Below, one piece after another: positions 1-6,865 of a DNA stretch of 8,096 nt. Both the position numbers and the translations under genes were made by a program. The notes beneath the pieces were generated by a model, which searched no databases, had not been told where the DNA came from, and saw only the letters and a program-made list of their open reading frames with translations. Location: positions 1 to 8,096 of the forward strand of contig JASLXW010000165.1 of NCBI GenBank assembly GCA_030740135.1. The letters run 5' to 3'. The stretch is from Nitrospinota bacterium. Its GTDB lineage: Bacteria; UBA8248; JACPRG01. Position 1 is the stretch's first letter, and each line of letters starts with the position of its first letter.

Positions 1-97
1 TCGTTCGGAATGACAGCGCGCAAGGTCCGAATCTTGGCCAAAACACCAACCCATCGGAGTTTTTCCGCAACCTGTTAAAGCATTGTCAAAAATTCCG

Positions 98-119
98 TGT
101 TAGAATCCCCTTGATTCTA
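98..119 (+). promoter_or_regulatory. Possible extended -10 promoter overlapped by a perfect inverted repeat (candidate operator)
   Basis: Bases 98-106 read TGTTAGAAT, which fits an extended -10 element (TG-N-TAGAAT). There is no -35 at proper spacing: the TTGTCA at 83-88 lies only 12 bases upstream. The hexamer is the left arm of a perfect 7-bp inverted repeat, TAGAATC (101-107) and GATTCTA (113-119), separated by 5 bases. A third copy of the half-site, ATTCTAC, recurs at 140-146, 26 bases after the matching copy at 114-120. A repressor bound here would cover the -10 and the start site near 113. This is the only promoter-like region ahead of the five-gene operon. The sequence match is seen; the function is inferred. 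Confidence 0.3.
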
Positions 120-158
120 CATGGGGCAAGTTCGGCGAAATTCTACGTCGTCGGGGGA

Positions 159-214
159 AGCCGCGGCTGCGCGATGGGGTGCGCCGGGAGCCCACGGCGC
201 TGGGGGCTCGCGGC
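159..214 (+). promoter_or_regulatory. Structured leader: possible H-type pseudoknot
   Basis: The leader can form two perfect 6-bp stems in interleaved order: 181-186 (GCGCCG) with 195-200 (CGGCGC), and 188-193 (GAGCCC) with 204-209 (GGGCTC). The linkers are 1, 1 and 3 bases. That is the geometry of a compact H-type pseudoknot, or of two mutually exclusive hairpins. A further pairing, 160-164 with 210-214, could close the domain. A 10-bp palindrome, AGCCGCGGCT, sits at 159-168. The structure ends about 20 bases before the Shine-Dalgarno sequence of the first gene, so it could control translation. GC-rich DNA makes chance pairing common, and I recognise no known riboswitch class. Confidence 0.2.
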
Positions 215-232
215 CCCGCAAGCCGGTGAACG

Positions 233-250
233 GGAGGGTGCAAACCTTTG
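233..250 (+). promoter_or_regulatory. Ribosome binding site fixing the TTG start of the first gene
   Basis: GGAGGG at 233-238 lies 9 bases before the TTG at 248-250. An in-frame TGA at 227-229 closes the frame upstream, and the ATP-binding motif begins at the fifth codon. TTG is therefore the only start that keeps the whole domain. Confidence 0.6.
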
Positions 251-2242
251 TACACCATCGACATCGATACAGGGGGCACCTTTACGGACGGGTACCTCTT
301 CGGTGACGGACGCGCCACCAGCGTCAAGGTCGAAACAACTCCCCACGACCTGACGGTCTGCTTTTTCTCCTGCATCGAAGAGGGAGCCCGCCGGCTCGAA
401 ATGGAAACGCCGGATTTGCTCGAGCAAACCCGCGTGATCCGCTTCTCCTCCACGATTGCCACGAATACGGCCATTCAGCGCACCGGCCCCAAGCTGGGCG
501 TCATTGTCACGAAGGGGGCTGAAAAGGACCTCTACGCCGCCGACGCGGAAAACCCGATCACCGCCTTTGTCTCTTCGCAAATGGCGGTCGGCGTCTCCGA
601 AGAAGTCAATGACCGGGGCGAAGCGGTGCGCCCGCCGGACGCGGAGGAAGTCGACGCCGGGGTGCGGCGCCTGCTGGAGAACGGGGCCCGCATGATCGTC
701 ATCAGCCTGCGGAACGCCCACCTGAATCCGGCCAACGAGATGGGTGTCAGACGGACGATCGACGCGGCCTATCCGCGCCACTACCTCGGGGCGGTGCCCC
801 TGCTGGTTTCCCATCAGGTCTCCCGGGTTCCAAACGACGAGCTGCGAACCAACACGGCCGTGGTGAACGCCTATTTCCACCGATCCCTGGTCAACTCCCT
901 CTACAAGGCCGAGGACCAGGTCAAAAAGGCCGGGTACCGCTATCCCCTTCTGATCGTCACCGCGGACTACGGCGTCACCAGAGTCGCCAAGACCCGGGCC
1001 ATTCACACCTACCAGTCCGGCCCCGCGGCCGGGGTCCGCGGGGCCCAAGTCGTGGCTCAAGCGATGGGCCATGACCGGGCGCTCAGCCTCGACGTGGGGG
1101 GCACCACCTCCGATGTGTCTCTGATCACCAAGGGGAACCCGGTCACCGCCGATTACCTGCCCATCAACGGCGTTCAGGTCGCCCAGCGCATTCCGAACAT
1201 CATCTCTTTCGGCGTCGGAGGGGGGTCGATCATCCGGTGCGCCGAGAACGGCGAGCTGACCGTCGGACCCGACAGCCAGGGTGCCGTGCCCGGTCCCGCT
1301 TCCTTCGGGCTGGGAGGCGCCGAAGTCACCCCCACCGATGTCTGGCTCACCCTCGGTTACCTGGCGCCCGACCAATACCTGGGCGGACGGAAGCGCCTGG
1401 ACCTGGAACGGGCGCGCGAAGCGCTGCAAGAACGGATCGCGGGACCGTTGGGCCTCGATCCGATCCACGCCGCGCTGAAGGCAAAGGAAGCCATCGAGAC
1501 GACCCTGGCCCGGCACATCGGTGAGCGCGTGCCGATGCCCTCCGGCGTTTCATTGGATGGGGCCACGCTGTATGCGTTCGGCGGAGGCGCGGGCATGCTG
1601 GCGCACGGCCTGGCGAAGCGATTGAACCTGGGCGAGGTCTATGTCCCCGCCGTCGCCGCCGTATTCTCCGCCTTCGGCGCCAGCACGCTGGATGTGGCCC
1701 ACCGGTACGAGGAAATCCGGCCGCTGACCAATGTCCCCGTCACCCCCGAAGCGTTGGGACAAATCACGCAGGAGTTGCGCACGCGCGCCCTCCGCGACAT
1801 GCGCGGCGAGGGGTTTACCGCGGAAGACATGAGCTGCGCGCTCGAGATCCTTTGTCTGTCAGGAACGGAAGAAGTGGGAAGCGCGAGGGGCGCTCTCATC
1901 AACGGCCGGCTGCCCGGTGAGTTGAATCGCTTTCTGAGCGATCTCCCGCCTGGCGGCCGATACCTGATTGTCCGGCTGACGGCGACGTGCCCCGTGCCTC
2001 ACCCGGACTTGAAAGCGGCCGGGGATAGAGCCGCCGACGCGGCTGAAGCCCAACTCGGCAAACGTCGGATCCGGCTGGCCGCCGGGGAGGCGGATGCGGC
2101 GGTCTACCGGCTCAACCGGCTGCCCCTCGGGTCCGAGGTGCGAGGACCCGCCATCATCGAGGGAGCGTTCACCTCCGTGCTGGCGCCCGATCAGACCACG
2201 TTCCGAATTGATTCCGCCGGAAACGGCGTCATGGAGGTGTGA
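248..2242 (+). CDS. Hydantoinase A/oxoprolinase (HyuA) family subunit, ApcA-like ketone carboxylase alpha subunit
   Basis: A 664-residue cytoplasmic protein of the HyuA family (hydantoinase, 5-oxoprolinase, acetone and acetophenone carboxylases), which activates a carbonyl or carboxyl oxygen with ATP. Visible ASKHA-type motifs are phosphate-1 DIDTGGTFTD (residues 5-14), phosphate-2 LDVGGTTSDV (281-290), the GVGGGSI loop (322-328) and an adenosine-motif region FGGGAGM (444-450). The last deviates from the usual GGAGPxHA. The C-terminal strand-rich domain carries VRGPAIIEGAF (631-641). There is no signal peptide or membrane segment. It starts with TTG and its stop codon overlaps or abuts the next gene, which implies translational coupling. 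A second, diverged HyuA-type gene lies downstream, so by analogy with acetophenone carboxylase this is one of two non-equivalent kinase subunits. Its length (about 71 kDa) matches ApcA. The family call is firm; the substrate is unknown and could also be a lactam or hydantoin. Confidence 0.9.
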   Translation: MYTIDIDTGGTFTDGYLFGDGRATSVKVETTPHDLTVCFFSCIEEGARRLEMETPDLLEQTRVIRFSSTIATNTAIQRTGPKLGVIVTKGAEKDLYAADAENPITAFVSSQMAVGVSEEVNDRGEAVRPPDAEEVDAGVRRLLENGARMIVISLRNAHLNPANEMGVRRTIDAAYPRHYLGAVPLLVSHQVSRVPNDELRTNTAVVNAYFHRSLVNSLYKAEDQVKKAGYRYPLLIVTADYGVTRVAKTRAIHTYQSGPAAGVRGAQVVAQAMGHDRALSLDVGGTTSDVSLITKGNPVTADYLPINGVQVAQRIPNIISFGVGGGSIIRCAENGELTVGPDSQGAVPGPASFGLGGAEVTPTDVWLTLGYLAPDQYLGGRKRLDLERAREALQERIAGPLGLDPIHAALKAKEAIETTLARHIGERVPMPSGVSLDGATLYAFGGGAGMLAHGLAKRLNLGEVYVPAVAAVFSAFGASTLDVAHRYEEIRPLTNVPVTPEALGQITQELRTRALRDMRGEGFTAEDMSCALEILCLSGTEEVGSARGALINGRLPGELNRFLSDLPPGGRYLIVRLTATCPVPHPDLKAAGDRAADAAEAQLGKRRIRLAAGEADAAVYRLNRLPLGSEVRGPAIIEGAFTSVLAPDQTTFRIDSAGNGVMEV

Positions 2243-2247
2243 TCATG
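2233..2247 (+). promoter_or_regulatory. Ribosome binding site inside the end of the first gene, selecting the ATG at 2245
   Basis: GGAGGT (2233-2238) sits within the last codons of the preceding gene. An in-frame GTG at 2239 touches it directly, leaving no spacing, while the ATG at 2245 has 6 bases. This favours 2245 as the start of the small subunit. Confidence 0.55.
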
Positions 2248-2583
2248 GTCACCCGGCCTCAGATTACGGAATATCTGGAGATCGACCTGGAGCGGGAGGC
2301 TTGGCACTGCAGGGTTTGCGGACAGGATCTCGGCCCCGCCCGCGGAAATTACAAGGAAGGATGCCTGGTTGCGGACCGCGACCCGCGGGAGATTCACCGC
2401 CCCGTGGTTGAGGGCGAGTATGGGTTCGCCCCCGACCCTGAGTGGTGCCGGGTGGTCGAGTTTTATTGCCCGGGCTGCGCCACGATGATCGAGATCGAAT
2501 ATCTTCCGCCGGGCCATCCCATCACCTTCGATGTTGAACTGGACATGGACACGCTGAAAGCCAAATACGGGGTCCAACCCTAG
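2245..2583 (+). CDS. Acetone carboxylase gamma-type small subunit, ApcB-like, with four-cysteine zinc site
   Basis: A 112-residue protein (114 if the GTG at 2239 is used) that resembles the gamma subunit of acetone carboxylase and the small beta subunit of acetophenone carboxylase. Two CxxC pairs, C22/C25 and C75/C78, are placed to hold one zinc ion. The family-typical core runs through NYKEG (35-39), DRDPREIH (44-51), FAPDPEWCR (61-69), YCPGC (74-78) and EYLPPGHP (85-92). Two further cysteines are C40 and C68. No catalytic residues are apparent, so a structural role bridging the large subunits is most likely. The gene is coupled to the one before it and lies 12 bases before the one after. 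Acetone carboxylase gamma is, as I recall, somewhat longer; this short form fits the 15-kDa ApcB better. The family assignment is strong; the partner assignment comes from context. Confidence 0.85.
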   Translation: MVTRPQITEYLEIDLEREAWHCRVCGQDLGPARGNYKEGCLVADRDPREIHRPVVEGEYGFAPDPEWCRVVEFYCPGCATMIEIEYLPPGHPITFDVELDMDTLKAKYGVQP

Positions 2584-2595
2584 GGGAAAAGCAAG

Positions 2596-4725
2596 ATGGC
2601 TGAAACCTCCATCGACATCGATATTGGGGGGACGTTCACGGACTGCTTCATCACCCGAAACGGCGAGCAGGTGTGGTGCAAGACCAGAACCACCGCCTAT
2701 GATCTGTCCGTGTGCCTGATGCAGGCCATCGAGGAGGGCGCCGATCGCCTCGACCTGGAGGTGGAGAATCTGCTGGCGGAAACGGAGATCATCCGTTACT
2801 CCACCACCCTGGCCATGAACAAATTGATTGAGCGCGTCGGACCCAAGCTGGCGCTCATCACGACCCACGGGTTCGAAGACACGATTTTCATCGGCCGCTG
2901 TAGTCAGTGGGCGGATGGAATTCCGTTCAAATTCGCCCGAAACATCGCCCGGATCCGGCGGCCCGAGCCGCTCATCGATAAATCGATGGTGGTGGGGGCC
3001 AAGGAGCGCATCGACTCCAACGGAGAAGTCATCTATCCGCTGGACGAAGAAAAATTCCTGGAACAGCTGGGCGGCCTGGTGGACAACGGGGCCCGGGCGT
3101 TTGTGGTCTCCCTGCTGTGGTCCTTCGTCAACCCCGTGCACGAGGAACGCATCGCGGAATTGATCCGTGCGGAGTACAACGACGCCTACCTGGGCAACAT
3201 GCCCGTGTTCCTCTCCTCCGAGATCGCCCCGCGCATCTACGAGTACCCCCGCACGATGATGACCATCCTCAGCGCTTACCTCCACCAGTCCATGTACGCG
3301 GAGCTGATCGGGATCACCGAAGGGCTGCGCGACCGCCGCTACCGGCGGCCGTTGATGATGATCCACAACACGGGGGGAATGGCGTCCGTCTTCAAGACCT
3401 CCGCCGTCAACACCTACAACGGCGGCCCTGTGGCCGGCGTCATGGGAAGTTTCCACCTTGCGCCCTATTACGGCTACAAGAACGTGATCAGCGCCGACAT
3501 GGGCGGGACCAGCTTCGACATCGGCATGGTCGCCGAAGGCAGCACCCGCTTTTACCAGTTCCAGCCCATCATCGACCGATGGGTCGTGGACGCTACGATG
3601 CTGGACGTCCGGTCCATCGGAGCGGGCGGGGGCTCCATCATCCGGGTCAATCCAATCCTGGGAAATCAGGTGGAGGTCGGCCCGGAGAGCGCCGGCTCCC
3701 ACCCGGGACCCGCCTGTTACAATCAGGGCGGCGCCCAACCCACCGTAACCGACGCCGATGTTGTGTTGGGGTACATTAACCCGGACACCTTCCACGGCGG
3801 ACGGCTGAAGCTGAACAAGGACTTGGCCGTGAAGGCGATCCAGGAGGGCGTGGCCGCCCCCCTCGGCGTCAGCGTGGAAGAGGCGGCCTTGCTGGCCAAG
3901 CGGGTGGTGGACGCCGGCATGGGGGGGGAGATTTACAAAGAGACCGTGTTGAAGGGGTTTGACCCGCGCGAGTTCATCCTGTTCGCGGTGGGCGGCGCCG
4001 GTCCCGTCCACGCCACCGGTTTCGCCGCGTTCGCCCAGTTGGAGACCATTGTGGTCTTCCCGTTCGCTTCCACGTTCTGCGCCTACGGCTCCGCCACGAT
4101 GGACATGATCCATCTCTACGAGAAGTCCCTGCACCTTCACCTCATGGACTTCAAGGGAAACCTGTTCGAGGACTATGACGCCTTCAACGCGGTGGTGGAC
4201 GGCCTGATGGAGCGGGCCCGGAAGGACTTCCGGGGAGAAGGGCTCGATCTCCAGGATGTCCAGTGGATGCTGGAGCTGGACATGAAATTCGGCGGCCAGC
4301 TCAACGTCAAGCGCGCAATCTCGCCGGTGATAAAAGTTCAAAGCCCGGACGATATCCGGGGGATCTACGCCGCCTTCGAAAAAGAATACAGCGAGGCATA
4401 CAGCTCGATGGGCCTGACGCCGGAGGCGGGCGTGGAGATCGAGAACTTCGTCCTCCGCGCCACGGTCCCCGGGAGCAAGCCCGAGGTCCGCAGGTTCGAG
4501 CCGCATGGAACCGACGCGTCGACCGCCCTGGCGGAAACCCGCCCGGCCTTCTGGCCCGACATCGGCTGGCGGGACACGCCGGTCTATGAGCGTCAGCGGC
4601 TCCAGGTCGGTCACAGCTTCGAGGGGCCCGCGATCGTAGAGGCCGAGGACACCACCATTGTCGTGGAGCCCGGCTGGCGATTCGCCGTGGATGAATTTCG
4701 CAATGGTCTGCTGAAGATGGCCTGA
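2596..4725 (+). CDS. Second HyuA-type hydantoinase/oxoprolinase subunit, ApcC-like ketone carboxylase alpha-prime subunit
   Basis: A 709-residue HyuA-family protein, clearly diverged from the first HyuA-type protein in this operon. It has phosphate-1 IDIGGTFTD (residues 8-16), phosphate-2 DMGGTSFDIG (301-310), IGAGGGSI (341-348), the family signature VGPESAGSHPGPACY (361-375) and a canonical adenosine motif FAVGGAGPVHA (463-473). The C-terminal domain holds FEGPAIVEAEDTTIVVEPGW (675-694). All nucleotide-binding motifs look intact, so this is probably an active ATP-dependent phosphotransferase. It starts with ATG 12 bases after the small subunit, behind a modest GGGGA (2583-2587), and ends 22 bases before the HyuB gene. 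Position matches ApcC, although it is shorter than the 87-kDa Aromatoleum protein I remember. A run of eight G (3921-3928) lies in codons 442-444. Family call firm; division of labour with the first subunit inferred. Confidence 0.9.
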   Translation: MAETSIDIDIGGTFTDCFITRNGEQVWCKTRTTAYDLSVCLMQAIEEGADRLDLEVENLLAETEIIRYSTTLAMNKLIERVGPKLALITTHGFEDTIFIGRCSQWADGIPFKFARNIARIRRPEPLIDKSMVVGAKERIDSNGEVIYPLDEEKFLEQLGGLVDNGARAFVVSLLWSFVNPVHEERIAELIRAEYNDAYLGNMPVFLSSEIAPRIYEYPRTMMTILSAYLHQSMYAELIGITEGLRDRRYRRPLMMIHNTGGMASVFKTSAVNTYNGGPVAGVMGSFHLAPYYGYKNVISADMGGTSFDIGMVAEGSTRFYQFQPIIDRWVVDATMLDVRSIGAGGGSIIRVNPILGNQVEVGPESAGSHPGPACYNQGGAQPTVTDADVVLGYINPDTFHGGRLKLNKDLAVKAIQEGVAAPLGVSVEEAALLAKRVVDAGMGGEIYKETVLKGFDPREFILFAVGGAGPVHATGFAAFAQLETIVVFPFASTFCAYGSATMDMIHLYEKSLHLHLMDFKGNLFEDYDAFNAVVDGLMERARKDFRGEGLDLQDVQWMLELDMKFGGQLNVKRAISPVIKVQSPDDIRGIYAAFEKEYSEAYSSMGLTPEAGVEIENFVLRATVPGSKPEVRRFEPHGTDASTALAETRPAFWPDIGWRDTPVYERQRLQVGHSFEGPAIVEAEDTTIVVEPGWRFAVDEFRNGLLKMA

Positions 4726-4747
4726 GCGCCGTCGGGGAGGCAGGGAG

Positions 4748-6805
4748 ATGTCTTTCGATATTGATCTGATCGAGCAAGGCCTGAAGCCTTCACCCACCAC
4801 CCGGGAGGCGATGAAATCCATCGAGGACATGGCGCCGGGCGATTACGAGATTTACGCGGAGAACCTTGTCCTGATCGTTGAAGAGGGCAAGGCCGTGATG
4901 ACCAAAATGGGCATTTCCAGCATGCTCCATTCGGGCGATTCGATGGCGGGGATTTATACGGCCGCCGGAGATCTGGTCACTTCGGTCTGCGGCACGTACC
5001 TGCACACCGTCACCGGGCAGATTCCGGTCAAGTTCATCATCAAGCACTTCAAAGACGATCCGACGGTCCAGATCAATGAGGGGGATGTCTACTACTGCAA
5101 CGAAGCCATCTACGGCGGCATCCACAACCCCGACCAGTTCGCGATCATGCCCATCTTCAGCGAAGGCGAGCTCATCGCGTGGACGGTCGTCGGCGCCCAC
5201 CAGTCGGAGACCGGCGGAAAGGAGCCCGGCGGCGAGATCACCACGGCCATCACGCGGCATGACGAGGGCATGAAGCTCACCCCCATCAAGATCGGCGAAG
5301 GGTACCAGCTCAAGGCCGACCTGTTGAAAATGATGGAGAACTTCATGTCGCGCGCGCCGCGCATGCAGGTGACGGACGTCAAGGCCCGCGTGGCGGCCTG
5401 CGACCGGGTCCGCATTCGGATGCAGAACCTGGCCAAGAAGAAGGGCAACCGGTTTTTGGCGACCCTGTTCCTCAGGCAAATCAAGGAGTCCGCGGACGGC
5501 GCCCGCAAACGAATTCAGGAATGGAACGACGGGACCTACCGCCACGTGGTCTTCATCGACACCACGGGATCAGAGACCTCGCTGCTTCGCGTGCCCGTCG
5601 CCCTTCACAAAAAGGGCGACCGGATCACCATCGATCTGACCGGGACCTCTCCGGAGCACGAAGGCAGCTTCCAGTCCTTGGCCCCGTGCGTTCGGGCCCA
5701 TTGCGCCCACTACCTCTATGAATTTCCCTTTCACGATTTCCCCATCTCCGCCGGTTCGATGGACCCCATCGATTACATCATCCCGTTCGGCACGATCATG
5801 GACCCGGACCCGGAGGCCGCCATCTCCTGCTCGCCCATCACCGCCTCCGCCGCGTTTCCGCTGTTGGCGGTCGTCTTCTCCAAGATGATGTTCGACAGCC
5901 CGCAGCGCGACTTGGTGTGTGGTTTCGCCTCGTCCAACTCGGCCGCTCCCATGATCACCTGCGTCAACCAGCACGGCGCCAAAATCGTCGACTTCATGGC
6001 TTTCCCCCTCAACGCTTGGGGGTTGGCCGCAAGGTACGGCGAGGACGGCGTGGACGTCTTCGGGTTTCCCCATGCGCCCTGGGGCAAGGGCCCGGACGTG
6101 GAAGACGTCGAGCGGGCCTTCCCGGTGCTTCACCTGTACCAGAAGTCCATGCCGGACAGCGGGGGGTACGGCAAGCACCGGGGCGGGATCGGCTTGACGG
6201 TGGCCTACACGGTCCACCAAGCGCCCTACGCCGTGTTCACCGCAACGGCCAAGGAGTCCAAGTTCCCCACGACGTGCGGCCTGTTCGGCGGCTACTCCCA
6301 AACCGTGGTCCCGGCCATCCGGGTGGTTGACACCGACGTACAAGCCCTGTTCAAGGACGGCAAGACACCCCTGCCCGACAACGACCACGACATCCTGGAG
6401 CGAAACCCGTTCGGCGGCGAGATTATCCGCGAGCACCAGACCCGCCCCGCCCGCATTGTCAAACGGGGGGAGGTCATCACCTCGAGCACCCAGGGCGCCG
6501 GCGGATACGGGGACGTCCTGGAGCGGCCGCCCGAGAAGGTCATGGAGGACCTGCGCGCCAAGGCCCTCACCCACTGGGCGGCCGAGAACGTGTACAAAGT
6601 CGCCTACAACCGGGAGACCCTCAAGGTGGACATCGAGGGGACCGGGCGCCTGCGAAAAGCGGAACGAGAAAACCGTCTCGCCCGCGGAAAACCTTGTCAT
6701 GAGTTCGTCGAGGAGTGGTCGAAGAAGCGACCGCACCCGCAAGCCCTGAAGTTCTACGGCACTTGGCCGGACGCACAAAAGAACCGGGAAGTGATCCGGA
6801 TTTAG
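4748..6805 (+). CDS. Hydantoinase B/oxoprolinase (HyuB) family subunit, ApcD-like ketone carboxylase subunit
   Basis: A 685-residue HyuB-family protein, the partner that houses the second half-reaction in this enzyme class. Family landmarks in order are GGIHNPDQ (residues 123-130), AHQSETGG (150-157), DLTGTSPEHEG (296-306), SGGYGKHRGG (471-480) and the C-terminal QGAGGYGDVLERPPE (582-596). H126, D129 and H151 are good candidates for a metal site, by comparison with the His/Asp-rich GGTHxPD and AHHxDxGG motifs of other HyuB proteins. Here the usual Asp of the second motif is Glu154 and the second His is Gln152. Start: ATG preceded by GGAGG (4736-4740) at 7 bases. No signal peptide. In the Apc scheme this subunit would condense the phosphorylated enol with activated bicarbonate. 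The same fold serves hydantoinases and 5-oxoprolinases, so substrate is not fixed by sequence. Confidence 0.9.
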   Translation: MSFDIDLIEQGLKPSPTTREAMKSIEDMAPGDYEIYAENLVLIVEEGKAVMTKMGISSMLHSGDSMAGIYTAAGDLVTSVCGTYLHTVTGQIPVKFIIKHFKDDPTVQINEGDVYYCNEAIYGGIHNPDQFAIMPIFSEGELIAWTVVGAHQSETGGKEPGGEITTAITRHDEGMKLTPIKIGEGYQLKADLLKMMENFMSRAPRMQVTDVKARVAACDRVRIRMQNLAKKKGNRFLATLFLRQIKESADGARKRIQEWNDGTYRHVVFIDTTGSETSLLRVPVALHKKGDRITIDLTGTSPEHEGSFQSLAPCVRAHCAHYLYEFPFHDFPISAGSMDPIDYIIPFGTIMDPDPEAAISCSPITASAAFPLLAVVFSKMMFDSPQRDLVCGFASSNSAAPMITCVNQHGAKIVDFMAFPLNAWGLAARYGEDGVDVFGFPHAPWGKGPDVEDVERAFPVLHLYQKSMPDSGGYGKHRGGIGLTVAYTVHQAPYAVFTATAKESKFPTTCGLFGGYSQTVVPAIRVVDTDVQALFKDGKTPLPDNDHDILERNPFGGEIIREHQTRPARIVKRGEVITSSTQGAGGYGDVLERPPEKVMEDLRAKALTHWAAENVYKVAYNRETLKVDIEGTGRLRKAERENRLARGKPCHEFVEEWSKKRPHPQALKFYGTWPDAQKNREVIRI

Positions 6806-6865
6806 GGACGGTGCGGGCCGTATCCGTTCGCGGACAAGCCTTCGAAAAGCGGGAGTCCTGCCGGC

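Noticed and set aside
7..16. GGAATGACAG at the left edge, repeated inverted at 8028-8037
   Set aside because: A ten-base match between two non-coding edges is too short to claim terminal repeats; it resembles the end of common dispersed genomic repeats but the rest is outside the window.
83..106. Classical -35/-10 pair TTGTCA and TAGAAT
   Set aside because: The spacer is only 12 bases, too short for sigma-70; only the extended -10 reading is plausible.
165..195. Fluoride riboswitch-like GCGATGGGGT...CGCC string
   Set aside because: The rest of the conserved core is missing and the downstream genes have no fluoride link.
2191..4830. A very long antisense reading frame (879 codons), with similar ones at 143-1516 and 5570-7048 on the minus strand
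   Set aside because: They run opposite the HyuA and HyuB genes and have His/Asp/Arg/Gly/Val-rich, motif-free translations. GC-rich third positions on the coding strand leave few stops on the other strand.
248..6805. Acetone carboxylase (AcxABC)
   Set aside because: That enzyme has one HyuA-type, one HyuB-type and one gamma subunit. Here there are two HyuA-type genes and an additional downstream gene.
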